Source: Sphingomonas sp. | GTDB taxonomy: Bacteria; Pseudomonadota; Alphaproteobacteria; Sphingomonadales; Sphingomonadaceae | NCBI RefSeq assembly: GCF_030145815.1 | Contig: NZ_JAIXHL010000017.1 | Coordinates: 1-64,000, forward strand | Reading direction: 5' to 3' | Length of the DNA stretch: 64,000 nucleotides | Part shown: positions 38,054 to 46,965 of the stretch, piece by piece | How positions within the stretch are numbered: the first letter of the stretch is position 1 | Layout of the letters: each line of letters begins with the position of its first letter | Notes under the pieces: model-generated | Told to the model about the DNA's origin: nothing | The model's input: only the letters and a program-made list of their open reading frames with translations | The model's database searches: none | Program-made: the position numbers and the translations under genes

Positions 38054-38506
38054 CTAGAATCCCGGCGAGATCGCCGCCGCCGCTGCTTCTACCCGTTCGA
38101 GCATCTTGCGCAGTTGTGCCTGCTCCTCGTCGCTCAGGCTGGCGAAGATGCGGCGTTCGAACTCAAGCGCCTGCGGTGCGATCTGGCGATAGAGCGCCCA
38201 ACCCTCGGCGCTGAGGTCGAGGAGATGCGAGCGCTGGTCGTCGGGATTGGGGGTGCGCGTGACCAGTCCGCGCTCGTGCAGCGAAATCGCCGCGCGGCTG
38301 ACCGTCACCTTGTCCATATGCGTGCGCCCGCACAGCGCCTGCTGGCTCATCGAGCCGAATTCGGCCAGCACCGTCACCAGCCGCCATTCGGGGATGCGCA
38401 GCCCGAACCGTGCCTGATAAGCCCCTGCAATCGTTCCCGACACCCGGTTGGAAGCGACCGAAAGGCGATAGGGCAGAAACGCGTCGAGTTTGAGTGTTGC
38501 CGTCAT
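38054..38506 (-). CDS. MarR-family transcriptional regulator
   Basis: The 150-residue winged-helix protein has the MarR helix-turn-helix core (MSQQALCGRTHMDKVTVSRA, about 55-75) and the wing NPDDQRSHLLDLSAEG. The ATG at 38506 gives a normal family length; an upstream TTG frame is not supported. A GCAATG-CTT-CATTGC dyad about 41-55 bases upstream suggests autoregulation. It is followed by glcB 82 bases on, so glcB could be its target or co-transcribed. The ligand is unknown. Confidence 0.85.
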   Translation of the reverse strand: MTATLKLDAFLPYRLSVASNRVSGTIAGAYQARFGLRIPEWRLVTVLAEFGSMSQQALCGRTHMDKVTVSRAAISLHERGLVTRTPNPDDQRSHLLDLSAEGWALYRQIAPQALEFERRIFASLSDEEQAQLRKMLERVEAAAAAISPGF

Positions 38507-38546
38507 AGGACAGTGATGCCGCGATCGTGCCAAGGATGCAATGTTA

Positions 38547-38561
38547 GCAATGCTTCATTGC
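38547..38561 (-). promoter_or_regulatory. Candidate MarR operator
   Basis: GCAATG (38547-38552) and CATTGC (38556-38561) form a perfect inverted repeat with a 3-base centre, upstream of the marR-type gene. Size and symmetry fit MarR-family operators. Confidence 0.5.
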
Positions 38562-38570
38562 GCAAAAGGA

Positions 38571-38601
38571 CCGGGTGGCGACAGGAAATGTCACCACCCG
38601 G
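38571..38601 (-). terminator. Terminator after the hexuronate transporter gene
   Basis: A 13-bp stem (CCGGGTGGCGACA, TGTCACCACCCGG, one mismatch) with a 5-base loop lies 8 bases past the transporter stop. On the minus strand TCCTTTT follows, giving a good rho-independent terminator. It insulates the marR/glcB genes. Confidence 0.8.
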
Positions 38602-38609
38602 CCACTCGA

Positions 38610-39917
38610 TCAGACGGACACCCGTGTCAGGCGCGGCGACAGCAAGTGGATCGCACCGACGGCGAGGAAGTAGACGACGGTGCATGCGGCGAAGATCAGC
38701 GTGTAGTTGCCATCCGTCGCATCGAGCACCAGCCCGGTTGACTTGGCCATGATCATGCCGCCAACGCCGCCGCAAAAGCCGCCGAGCCCGATCACCGACC
38801 CCACCGCGCGCTTGGGGAACATGTCCGGCGGCAGCGACAGGAGGTTGGTCGAGAAGGCCTGGTGCCCGGCGAGCGCAAGGCCGATCAGCGCGACCGCCAG
38901 CCACATATTCTCCAGCTGCGTGACGAACAGCAGCGGGAGGACACAGCAGCCCGCGATGATCATCGTCACCTTGCGCGCGGCGTTCGGGGTCCAGCCCTTA
39001 TGGATCAGGTTCGACGACAGCCACCCACCCGCGATGCTGCCCACGTCGGAAAGCAGATACATCACGATCATCGGCAACAGCACGACCTTGAGGTCGACAT
39101 TATAGGTGCTGGCGAAATATTTGGGCAGCCAGAACAGCATCAGGAACCACACCGGATCGGTCAGGAACTTGGCGACCGCAAACGCCCATGCTTCACGCAA
39201 GCGAACGACACGGCTCCAGCCGATCTTCTCGATCTGCTCGGGCGGATCATGCTCGATCCAGGCGAGTTCGCCATCGCTCACCCGGCCGCTCTCGCGCGGG
39301 TTGCTGTAGAATTTGAGCCACAGCACCAACAGGATGACGCCGAACAAACCCGAGTAAATGAACGTCTCGCGCCAATCGAGGCCGAGCCAGGTCATGAACA
39401 CCCACAGCGTCGGCGCGGTCAGGATCACGCCGATCGTGGTGGCCGAGTTTACCCAGCCGATCGCGTAGGCGCGTTCCTTTTGCGGGAACCACTCGCTGCT
39501 TGCGCGGACGACCGACGGGAAATGCCCCGCTTCGCCCACGCCCAGCACGATGCGCGCCGCCATGAACGAGGCGACCGAGCTCGCGAAGCCATGCATGACA
39601 TGGCCGATCGTCCAGACCGTGATCGCGATGCCATAGCCGATCTTCGGCCCGAACCGGTCGACCAGCCAGCCCATGAGCAGGAAGCCGAGCGCATAGGCCG
39701 CCTGGAACGCAGTGACGATGTTGCCATAGTCATTCTCGTTCCACCCCAGCTCCTTGCCGAGGTCCGGCGCGAGCAGGCCCAGCATGGTGCGGTCGATGTA
39801 ATTGACGGTGGTCGCGAAGAAGAGGATCGCGATGATCATCCATCGATAGCGCCCGGTGCGGGGCACCGGCCCCGCGCGGGCTGGTTCGCCGCCGGTTTCG
39901 GCCTGCGTCGCGTTCAT
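38610..39917 (-). CDS. ExuT-like MFS hexuronate transporter
   Basis: The 435-residue protein has about 12 membrane helices. It carries anion:cation symporter family marks: NYIDRTMLGLLAPDL in helix 1, WLVDRFGPKIGYG in the 2-3 loop and GVGEAGHFPSVVRASSEWFP in helix 4. This family imports galacturonate, glucuronate and related acids with protons. It follows the hydratase gene by 11 bases. Both lie behind two LacI-type sites, which ties uptake to the pectin regulon. The exact substrate (monomer or unsaturated uronate) is not decided by sequence. Confidence 0.87.
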   Translation of the reverse strand: MNATQAETGGEPARAGPVPRTGRYRWMIIAILFFATTVNYIDRTMLGLLAPDLGKELGWNENDYGNIVTAFQAAYALGFLLMGWLVDRFGPKIGYGIAITVWTIGHVMHGFASSVASFMAARIVLGVGEAGHFPSVVRASSEWFPQKERAYAIGWVNSATTIGVILTAPTLWVFMTWLGLDWRETFIYSGLFGVILLVLWLKFYSNPRESGRVSDGELAWIEHDPPEQIEKIGWSRVVRLREAWAFAVAKFLTDPVWFLMLFWLPKYFASTYNVDLKVVLLPMIVMYLLSDVGSIAGGWLSSNLIHKGWTPNAARKVTMIIAGCCVLPLLFVTQLENMWLAVALIGLALAGHQAFSTNLLSLPPDMFPKRAVGSVIGLGGFCGGVGGMIMAKSTGLVLDATDGNYTLIFAACTVVYFLAVGAIHLLSPRLTRVSV

Positions 39918-39928
39918 CCATACTCTCC

Positions 39929-40720
39929 CTAAGCGGCGGGTCTGGCAGCCTCGATCGTGCAGCTCACCCGCATGGTGCCGAATGTGGCAGTAACCTGTGC
40001 CTGTGGCGAGACTTCATGGACGCCGGTAACGGCACCCGACGAAATCCACTGCCCCGGGCGCAGCGCAATCCCGCGCGCCGCCATCGTTTCGAACAGGAAG
40101 CGCGCTGCGCCGACCGGGCCGTCGAGCATCGTGCGCGCGGTCGCGGCACCGATCTCAACCCCGTCAATGCTCAGCGTCACCGGCCAGTCGAGAAAGCCCG
40201 AATTGCGCCAGTCCGGAATCGCGTCGCCAACCACCAGCCCGTGATTGTTGCCAAAGTCCGAAATCGTCACCAGCGGCCCATGCGCATTGATGCCGGGAAA
40301 GGGCGAACTGGCAATCTCCAGCCCGACATGCACAGCGTCGATCAAATCGGCGGCCTCGTCCAGCGTATAGCTGGTCTTGCCGGGATCGGGCGCGGTCCCG
40401 ATGCGCAGCAAAAACTCGGCTTCGGCCGCGCCGAACCCGTCGCCGAAGATCGGCATCGCCGGGACCGACTCATTGCTGCGCACAAAGGGTGCGAAGATCG
40501 GGCCGGCCAGACGGTTGGTACCGAGCTGTCCATCGAGCGGCGGATTGATCCGGCCAACCTTCCATCCCGCGACATCGTCACCAGCCAGCGCGAGCGCGCG
40601 ATCCTGGATCGCATAAGCGTCGGCCAGCGTTGTCGGCGCAGTGCCGGGATATTCGGGCAGCCCGCGGGCATCGCGGCGTGCGGCGACGAAAGCCTCCGCA
40701 ATGATATCCAGGTCGCTCAT
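39929..40720 (-). CDS. 2-keto-4-pentenoate hydratase-family protein
   Basis: The 263-residue protein belongs to the MhpD/HpaH branch of the fumarylacetoacetate hydrolase-like superfamily. It shows GWKVGRINPP near residue 55, an acidic metal-site stretch (GAAEAEFLLRIG) and GLEIASSPFPG. Family enzymes add water to, or decarboxylate, 2-keto-4-enoates. The ATG at 40720 has GAGGGG upstream. Sitting with the uronate transporter behind LacI-type operators, it may act on an enol or unsaturated uronate product, but no such step is established. Co-regulation is inference. Confidence 0.8.
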   Translation of the reverse strand: MSDLDIIAEAFVAARRDARGLPEYPGTAPTTLADAYAIQDRALALAGDDVAGWKVGRINPPLDGQLGTNRLAGPIFAPFVRSNESVPAMPIFGDGFGAAEAEFLLRIGTAPDPGKTSYTLDEAADLIDAVHVGLEIASSPFPGINAHGPLVTISDFGNNHGLVVGDAIPDWRNSGFLDWPVTLSIDGVEIGAATARTMLDGPVGAARFLFETMAARGIALRPGQWISSGAVTGVHEVSPQAQVTATFGTMRVSCTIEAARPAA

Positions 40721-40755
40721 CCACCCCTCACGTCTGTTCTTGGCCGCATCGCTAA

Positions 40756-40790
40756 TGGAAACCGGTGTCACTGGCAAGACATCGGTTGCA
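40756..40790 (-). promoter_or_regulatory. Two tandem LacI-type operators before the transporter operon
   Basis: TGGAAACCGGTGTCA (40756-40770) and GACATCGGTTGCA (40778-40790) have centres 20 bp apart, two helical turns, 36-70 bases upstream of the hydratase start. The first matches the ACCGGT-centred palindrome seen before kdu and both receptor operons. Confidence 0.65.
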
Positions 40791-40907
40791 TCGATTGCGA
40801 TTTTGCCGGGCCGCGCGTCAACCGGTGACATGCAGCACGTGCGCCATCGTCATCCGGCCGGCCCCGCCCCGATTGGCTAGCATCCGGTTGCGCGCTATGC
40901 ACGGGCC

Positions 40908-41933
40908 ATGAAGAAGACTGCTCAGGCGACGATCAACGATGTCGCACGGCTCGCCGGCGTTTCCAAAAAGACCGTCAGCCGCGTCATCAACCGCTCCCCC
41001 CTGCTCAACGAGGAAACGCGCGAGCGGGTCGAGAAGGTGATCGCCGAGATCGGCTATGTCCCCAACCCTCAGGCACGCGCGCTGGCGCTGCGCCGCAATT
41101 TCCTGATCGGGCTGATCCACGACAACCCCAATCCGCACATGGTGCTTAATGTGCAGCATGGCTTGCTGGAAGTGTTGCGCGATACCGAGTTCGAACTGAT
41201 CGTCCACCCGGTCGATCGCGGGTCGCCGACGATGCTCGACGATATCCGCCGCTTCCTCGAACGTCAGCGGCCCTATGGCGTGATGCTGCTCCCCCCGATT
41301 AGCGAGAATGATTCGCTCGCCGAATTGTGCAGCGAAATCGGCACGCGGTACGTGCGCATGGGCTCTGCTGCATTCGACGATCCGCAGCATATGGTCGCGT
41401 CGAACGATCGCGAGGTGGTGCGCGGCGCGGTCGGGCATCTGTTCGAGTTGGGACATCGCCGCATCGGGCTTGTGCAGGGGCCGCACGGCTTTCGCTCGGC
41501 GTTCGAACGCAGCCAGGGCTATGAGGCCGCGTTCGACGACGCCGATCTGCCGATTCAGCGCACGCTGATCGCGCAGGGCGACTATACGTTCGAATCGGGG
41601 ATGCGCGCGGCCGAGCGGCTGCTCGACCTGTCGCCGCGCCCGACAGCGGTGTTCTGCTCCAACGATGCGATGGCGGCCGGCGTGCTGCACACGGCGCGGC
41701 AACGCGGACTCGACGTGCCGCGCGACCTGTCGATCGTCGGCTTCGACGACACCACCATCGCCTCCTACCTGTGGCCGCCGCTCACCACCGTGCGCTGGCC
41801 GATCGCGACCATGGCGCGCGCGGCCGGCCTCAAGCTGATCGGCAACGCCGAGGATGAGGATGAGGAAGCGGCGGAATCGCTGTTCGTCTCGACCCTGATC
41901 CGCCGCGCATCGGTCGCGCCACCGGCAGAGTGA
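40908..41933 (+). CDS. LacI-family transcriptional regulator of the pectin locus
   Basis: The 341-residue repressor has an N-terminal LacI helix-turn-helix (INDVARLAGVSKKTVSRVIN, about 9-28), a hinge helix with NPQARALALRR, and a periplasmic-binding-protein-like ligand domain. It lies between the divergent hydratase-transporter operon and the co-directional kdu operon. Nearby TGACACCGGTnTCA sites have the central CG and symmetry expected for this family. The likely inducer is a pectin breakdown product such as KDG or a keto-deoxyuronate; this is inference. Confidence 0.9.
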   Translation: MKKTAQATINDVARLAGVSKKTVSRVINRSPLLNEETRERVEKVIAEIGYVPNPQARALALRRNFLIGLIHDNPNPHMVLNVQHGLLEVLRDTEFELIVHPVDRGSPTMLDDIRRFLERQRPYGVMLLPPISENDSLAELCSEIGTRYVRMGSAAFDDPQHMVASNDREVVRGAVGHLFELGHRRIGLVQGPHGFRSAFERSQGYEAAFDDADLPIQRTLIAQGDYTFESGMRAAERLLDLSPRPTAVFCSNDAMAAGVLHTARQRGLDVPRDLSIVGFDDTTIASYLWPPLTTVRWPIATMARAAGLKLIGNAEDEDEEAAESLFVSTLIRRASVAPPAE

Positions 41934-41950
41934 ACGATAACGCACGCGCG

Positions 41951-41967
41951 AAGTTGCAACACAACTT
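41951..41967 (+). repeat. Inverted repeat between lacI and kdu operon
   Basis: AAGTTG and CAACTT, separated by CAACA, form a perfect 6-bp dyad just after the lacI stop and 12 bases before the ACCGGT operator. It could be a second operator or a weak transcript end. Confidence 0.35.
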
Positions 41968-41978
41968 GCATCATAATC

Positions 41979-41992
41979 TGACACCGGTTACC
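41979..41992 (+). promoter_or_regulatory. LacI-type operator before the kdu operon
   Basis: TGACACCGGTTACC shares the left half and core of the palindrome TGACACCGGTGTCA found at the other pectin operons. It lies about 88 bases upstream of the first gene's ATG. Confidence 0.65.
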
Positions 41993-42079
41993 TAGCAGGC
42001 CTATCCGTTATCGCTTATGGCGCGCGTGACCCGGCGCTTTCCCGCCGCCCCACCGTCCAATTTGGAGAGGAATCGACCC

Positions 42080-42733
42080 ATGAAGATCGCGCTGATTACC
42101 GAGAACAGCCAGGCCGCCAAGAACGGCATCATCCACGACGCGCTGACCGCCGTGGCCGAGCCGCTGGGGCACCAGGTGTTCAACTATGGCATGTATTCGG
42201 CGGAGGACAGCGCGTCGCTGACCTATGTCATGAACGGCCTGCTCGCCGGCATCCTGCTGAATTCCAAGGCGGCGGATTTCGTGGTCACTGGTTGCGGCAC
42301 CGGCATGGGTTCGATGCTCGCGTGCAACGCGATGCCAGGCGTGTTCTGCGGCCTGGTGATCGACCCGACCGACGCCTTCCTGTTCGGCCAGATCAACGAC
42401 GGCAACGCGATCTCGATGCCCTATGCCAAGGGTTTTGGCTGGGCCGCCGAGCTCAACCTGCAGGACGTATACCGCAAGCTGTTCGACGGCGAGCGCGGCC
42501 TTGGCTACCCTAAGGAGCGCGCCGAGATCATGCGCAAGAACCGTGGCATCCTCGCCGACCTCAAGGCGACGACCTGCCACGACATGCTGACCGTGCTGAA
42601 GACCGTCGATCAGGACCTGCTGCGCGCCGCGATCGCGGGCGAGAAGTTCGCCGAGCTGTTCTACCCGAACTGCCAGGACGCGGCGATCGCCGACTATCTC
42701 AAGAGCGTGAGCGCGCAGCCCGCGCTCGCCTGA
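42080..42733 (+). CDS. RpiB/LacAB-family isomerase, candidate DhuI
   Basis: The 217-residue protein has the RpiB/LacA/LacB fold, with the active-site loop [16 protein letters not shown] and the N-terminal strand [16 protein letters not shown]. The ATG at 42080 has GGAGAGG upstream. In streptococci an RpiB-family enzyme, DhuI, isomerises the 4-deoxy-5-ketouronate made from unsaturated uronates, the same step as KduI. Being first in the operon directly before kduI, this gene is a good DhuI candidate. Plain pentose-phosphate isomerase activity is the alternative. The family is sure; the substrate is inferred. Confidence 0.82.
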   Translation: MKIALITENSQAAKNGIIHDALTAVAEPLGHQVFNYGMYSAEDSASLTYVMNGLLAGILLNSKAADFVVTGCGTGMGSMLACNAMPGVFCGLVIDPTDAFLFGQINDGNAISMPYAKGFGWAAELNLQDVYRKLFDGERGLGYPKERAEIMRKNRGILADLKATTCHDMLTVLKTVDQDLLRAAIAGEKFAELFYPNCQDAAIADYLKSVSAQPALA

Positions 42734-42767
42734 TCCCGTCCGCGCCCGCATTCTGAACGGAGAGGCC

Positions 42768-43610
42768 ATGTTCGACCGCACCTATTATGCCACCCATCCC
42801 GACATGATGGAGTGCGTGTCGAACGACGAGCTGCGCGACCGCTACCTCATCACCGACGTGTTCCGTGAAGGCGAATGCGTCCTCAACTACACCCACGCCG
42901 ATCGCATGGTGATCGGCGGGGTGCTGGTCGGGTCGGGCGCGGTCCGCCTGCCCGATCAGACCGAACCGGCATCGGCGGCGGGTCACCCGTTCCTTGAGCG
43001 GCGCGAGCTGGGGATCGTCAATGTCGGCGCGGTCGCGGGCACCGTTACCGTCGATGGCGAGACGTTCACCCTGGGCAACAAGGATTGCCTGTATGTGACG
43101 ATGGGCGCGGCGGACGTGCAATTCTCGGGCGAAGGGGCGCGCTTCTACCTCGTCTCCTGCCCCGCGCATCGCGCCTTCACGACGCGTCAGCTCGGCATTG
43201 CCGACGCGAACCGGCTCGACCGGGGCAGCCTCGCAGAATCGAACGAGCGTTCGATCTATCAGCTGGTGATCCCCGGCGTGTGCGACAGCGCGCAGCTGGT
43301 GATGGGCCTGACCGTGCTCAAGGAAGGCAGCGTGTGGAACACCATGCCGCCGCACATCCATGAGCGCCGCAGCGAGATCTATTTCTACTTCGAGCTCGAC
43401 AATCTCGATACCGACCGCGTGATGCATTTCATGGGTGAGGGCGAGGCGACCCGCCACATCGTGATGCAGAATGAAGAAGCGGTGATCAGCCCGCCCTGGT
43501 CGATCCATATGGGTGCGGGCACCCGGTCCTATGCCTTCATCTGGGCGATGGCGGGCGAGAATCAGGACTATACCGACATGAACGTGCTGGACATCTGCCA
43601 GCTGGCGTAA
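42768..43610 (+). CDS. kduI: 5-keto-4-deoxyuronate isomerase
   Basis: The enzyme converts 5-keto-4-deoxyuronate to 3-deoxy-D-glycero-2,5-hexodiulosonate in pectin breakdown. The 280-residue length matches E. coli KduI (278). The zinc ligands line up: H196 and H198 in [11 protein letters not shown]203, and H247 in [10 protein letters not shown]. It is the second gene of the kdu operon, 34 bases after the RpiB-type gene and with its stop 23 bases before the kduD start. Assignment is secure. Confidence 0.96.
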   Translation: MFDRTYYATHPDMMECVSNDELRDRYLITDVFREGECVLNYTHADRMVIGGVLVGSGAVRLPDQTEPASAAGHPFLERRELGIVNVGAVAGTVTVDGETFTLGNKDCLYVTMGAADVQFSGEGARFYLVSCPAHRAFTTRQLGIADANRLDRGSLAESNERSIYQLVIPGVCDSAQLVMGLTVLKEGSVWNTMPPHIHERRSEIYFYFELDNLDTDRVMHFMGEGEATRHIVMQNEEAVISPPWSIHMGAGTRSYAFIWAMAGENQDYTDMNVLDICQLA

Positions 43611-43633
43611 TGCCCCAAGGACGAGGTTACTCC

Positions 43634-44386
43634 ATGAATCCCTTTGATCTCACCGGCCGCGTCGCGGTCGTCACCGGTGCGAACACCGGCATCGGCCAGG
43701 GCATCGCGCTCGCGCTCGCACAGGCTGGCGCAGACATCGCCGCGGTCGGCCGCTCCGCCGCCACCGAAACGGTGGAGAAGGTCCGCGCGCTCGGCCGCAA
43801 GGCCGAGATCATCAATGCCGACCTGTCCTCGATCGAGCCTGTGAGCCGAATTGTGGACGAAACTGTGGAAAAGCTCGGCGGGCTGCACATCCTCGTCAAC
43901 AATGCCGGCATCATCCGCCGCAATGACAGCGTCGACTTTACCGAAGAAGACTGGGACGCGGTGATGGACACCAATTTGAAGTCGGTATTCTTCCTGTGCC
44001 AGGCGGCGGCGCGGCACATGATCCCCAATGGCGGGGGCAAGATCATCAACATCGCCTCGATGCTGACCTTTCAGGGCGGCATCCGCGTGCCTAGCTATAC
44101 CGCGTCGAAAAGCGGTGTCGGCGGCCTGACCAAGCTGCTGGCGAACGAATGGGCAAGCAAGGGTATCACCGTCAACGCGATCGCGCCGGGCTATATCGCC
44201 ACGAACAACACCGACGCGCTGCAAAAGGACGAGACGCGCAACCGCCAGATCATGGAGCGCATCCCGGCGGGCCGCTGGGGAGATCCGGCCGATCTGGGCG
44301 GCGCGGCGGTTTTCCTCGCTTCGCGTGCATCGGACTATGTGCAGGGCCACATCCTCGCGGTAGACGGCGGCTGGCTGGCGCGCTGA
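43634..44386 (+). CDS. kduD: 2-dehydro-3-deoxy-D-gluconate 5-dehydrogenase
   Basis: This 250-residue short-chain dehydrogenase reduces the KduI product to 2-keto-3-deoxygluconate with NADH. It shows the TGANTGIGQG cofactor motif (about 14-23), NNAGI, and the catalytic S-Y-K set ending in YTASKSG. The ATG at 43634 was preferred over one 24 bases upstream because the family starts MNPFDLTGRVAVVTG and GAGG sits 7 bases ahead. kdgK follows 24 bases downstream. Confidence 0.95.
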   Translation: MNPFDLTGRVAVVTGANTGIGQGIALALAQAGADIAAVGRSAATETVEKVRALGRKAEIINADLSSIEPVSRIVDETVEKLGGLHILVNNAGIIRRNDSVDFTEEDWDAVMDTNLKSVFFLCQAAARHMIPNGGGKIINIASMLTFQGGIRVPSYTASKSGVGGLTKLLANEWASKGITVNAIAPGYIATNNTDALQKDETRNRQIMERIPAGRWGDPADLGGAAVFLASRASDYVQGHILAVDGGWLAR

Positions 44387-44410
44387 CGCCGGCTTAGCTG
44401 AGGAGACATC

Positions 44411-45421
44411 ATGGCCGGCCGTATCGTCTGTTTCGGGGAGTTGCTGCTCCGCCTGACCGCTCCGGGGCGCGAACTGCTGATGCAGACCGGCAGCCTCGAC
44501 GTCCATGTCGGCGGTGCCGAGGCCAATGTCGGGATCGGCCTCGCCAATCTGGGCCATGACGTTGCGATGGTCAGCGCGGTGCCGGATAATCCGCTAGGGC
44601 AAGCCGCGATCCGCTTCGTGCGCGGACAGGGCGTCGATACCCGCAACGTCCAGCTGCGCGACGGGCGCATGGGCCTCTATTTCCTCTCGGTCGGCGCTGG
44701 CCTGCGCGCGTCCGACATCGTCTATGACCGCGCCGCATCGAGCTTTGCGACCGCCCCCGCCGACGCGTTCGACTGGCGGACCATTCTCGACGGCGCGTCC
44801 ATGCTGCATTTGTCGGGCATCACCCCCGCGCTCGGCCCGGCGACCGCCGCTGCAGCAATCGCCGCAGCAAAGACCGCGAAGGAGATGGGCGTCGCGGTCA
44901 GCTTCGACGGCAATTACCGCGCGCGCCTATGGGAAAGCTGGGACAGCAATCCGCGCGCGGTGCTGACCGAACTGGTCAGCCTCGCCGACACGATGTTCGG
45001 CAATCATCGCGACGTGTCGCTGCTGCTCGGCAAGACCTTTTCGGGCGACGGCGCGGATCGTCGCCGCGAAGCCGCCGAAGCCGCCTTCGACGCCTTCCCC
45101 AATCTGCGGCGCATCGCCTCGACCGCGCGCCATGTCGATGACGCCGACCGCCACCGTATCGCGGCGCGCGTCGACACGCGTGAACGCGGCTATCAGACCG
45201 ATGAAGTCGTGGTGGCGGGCATCGTCGACCGCATCGGCGGCGGCGACGCCTTTGCCGCGGGGATCCTCCACGGCGTGCTGTCGGGACAGGATCTGGAGGC
45301 CACCGTCGCCTCCGGCCTCGCGCTCACCTGCCTCAAACATTCGCTCCCCGGCGACGCGTCGCTGTTCGGCCAGCGCGACATCGACGCCTTCATCGAGGGC
45401 GGACTGGACGTGCGCCGGTGA
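44411..45421 (+). CDS. kdgK: 2-keto-3-deoxygluconate kinase
   Basis: This 336-residue PfkB-family kinase phosphorylates KDG to KDPG. It begins CFGELLLRLTAPG, has the substrate-loop GGAEANVGIGLANLG, and a C-terminal anion-hole/catalytic motif GGGDAFAAGILHG, where the aspartate is the base (usually GAGDAF). KDPG aldolase, which would finish the route, is not in the window. The stop is overlapped by the esterase GTG start. Confidence 0.94.
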   Translation: MAGRIVCFGELLLRLTAPGRELLMQTGSLDVHVGGAEANVGIGLANLGHDVAMVSAVPDNPLGQAAIRFVRGQGVDTRNVQLRDGRMGLYFLSVGAGLRASDIVYDRAASSFATAPADAFDWRTILDGASMLHLSGITPALGPATAAAAIAAAKTAKEMGVAVSFDGNYRARLWESWDSNPRAVLTELVSLADTMFGNHRDVSLLLGKTFSGDGADRRREAAEAAFDAFPNLRRIASTARHVDDADRHRIAARVDTRERGYQTDEVVVAGIVDRIGGGDAFAAGILHGVLSGQDLEATVASGLALTCLKHSLPGDASLFGQRDIDAFIEGGLDVRR

Positions 45422-46965
45422 TTGCCCGGCGGACGCTGCTGGGCGCAGGCGCGGCGCTGACCGCCCTGCCCTCCGCCGCGTTCGCCAAGGGCGATCCAAT
45501 CGCCACCGGGACAACCGGACTCTGGCAGGGCAAGCGTGACGGAGTCACGCAGGCATTCCTTGGCATCCGCTACGGCAACGATACCAGCCGCACTCGATTC
45601 CAGCCCGCGACCGCCCCAGCGCGCAGTCGCGAGACGATCCGCGCCACCGCATTTGCCAGCAATTGCCCGCAACGCAGCGGCCTCCCCAATCAGGCCGAGG
45701 ATTGCCTGTTCCTCAACGTCTGGACGCCGCACGCCAACCCGAATGCGCGCCGCCCGGTGATGGTCTATTTCCATGGCGGGGCTTACTCCAACGGCACCGT
45801 GATCGAGCCGCAGGTGTTCGGCCAGAAGTTGGCGGAACAGGGCGATGTCGTCGTCGTCACCGTCAACCACCGCCTCAACGCGCTCGGCTATCTCTACCTC
45901 GCCCGGCTCGACCCGCGCTTTCCCGACAGCGGCAATTTGGGCCAGCTCGACCTGATCCTCGCGCTCAACTGGGTGCGCGACAACATCATCGGCTTTGGCG
46001 GCGACCCTAATCGGGTGATGGTGTTCGGCCAGTCCGGCGGCGGTGCCAAGATCGCGACGCTGATGGGCATGCCCGCCGCGAAGGGCCTGTTCCACAGCGC
46101 CGCGACGATGAGCGGACAGCAGGTGACCGCGAGCGGCCCGCTCAACGCCACCGCGCGGGCCAAGGCGTTGCTTTGGAAACTTAACGCCAAGCCTGGCGAT
46201 CTGATCGACATGCCGGTTCAGCAGCTGATCGATGGCCTTTCCGCCGAAGACCCGATCCTGGGCGGTGGGGTCTATATGGGCCCGGTGCTCGACATGAAGT
46301 GGCTGACCCGCCACCCCTTCTGGCCCGACGCCAATCCGATCGGCAACGGCATCCCGCTGATCCTCAGCAATACGCGCGACGAGACCCGCGCGTTCATCGA
46401 TCCGAAGAGCGAGGCGGTGCGCACGCTCGACTGGTCGAACCTCGCCGAGCGCATCGCGCCGCAATTGCGCATCGACGCGCACCCCGAATGGGTCGTCGCC
46501 GAATATCGCCGCCAGTTCCCGGACTGGACCGCGCAGGACATTTTCTACGCCAGCACCACCGCCGGGCGCAGCTGGCGCGGGCAGGTGATCGAGGCGGAGG
46601 AGCGCGCCAAGGCCGGCGTCCCCGCCTGGGTCTATCAGCTCGATTTTCAGTCCCCGGTCGCGCCCGAACGCGGCGCAGCGCATACCCACGACATCCCGCT
46701 GGTGTTCGGCACGATCGGCGCAGAGGGCACCGTCTCCGGCACCGGGCCCGGCGCGCAGGCCGTGTCCGCGGCGATGCAGCGCGCCTTCGTCAACCTCGCC
46801 GCGACCGGCAATCCCAATGGCGCGGGGGTGCCCGAGTGGCCAAAGTACACCCTGCCCGAGCGTCAGACGATGCTCTTCGACACGACCAGCCACGTCGAGA
46901 ACGACCCGCGCAAGTGGCAGCGCGAGCTGTTCGCCCGCATCCCCTATATTCAGCCCGGAACCTGA
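45418..46965 (+). CDS. Exported type-B carboxylesterase
   Basis: The 515-residue protein starts at a GTG overlapping the kdgK stop (GTGA). It has a Tat-like signal (IARRTLLGAGAALTALPSAA). Type-B esterase marks are AEDCLFLNVWTP, the oxyanion YFHGGAYSNG and the nucleophile elbow VFGQSGGGAKI. The elbow reads GQSGG instead of the usual GESAG. The acid is probably the Glu of SNTRDETRAF and the base the His of HTHDIPLVFG. In this operon it may remove methyl or acetyl esters from pectin fragments; that is inference. Confidence 0.85.
   Translation: MIARRTLLGAGAALTALPSAAFAKGDPIATGTTGLWQGKRDGVTQAFLGIRYGNDTSRTRFQPATAPARSRETIRATAFASNCPQRSGLPNQAEDCLFLNVWTPHANPNARRPVMVYFHGGAYSNGTVIEPQVFGQKLAEQGDVVVVTVNHRLNALGYLYLARLDPRFPDSGNLGQLDLILALNWVRDNIIGFGGDPNRVMVFGQSGGGAKIATLMGMPAAKGLFHSAATMSGQQVTASGPLNATARAKALLWKLNAKPGDLIDMPVQQLIDGLSAEDPILGGGVYMGPVLDMKWLTRHPFWPDANPIGNGIPLILSNTRDETRAFIDPKSEAVRTLDWSNLAERIAPQLRIDAHPEWVVAEYRRQFPDWTAQDIFYASTTAGRSWRGQVIEAEERAKAGVPAWVYQLDFQSPVAPERGAAHTHDIPLVFGTIGAEGTVSGTGPGAQAVSAAMQRAFVNLAATGNPNGAGVPEWPKYTLPERQTMLFDTTSHVENDPRKWQRELFARIPYIQPGT

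Noticed and set aside
39929..40720. Fumarylacetoacetate hydrolase completing the homogentisate pathway
   Set aside because: The protein fits the 2-keto-4-pentenoate hydratase branch and lies in the pectin regulon, far from hmgA.
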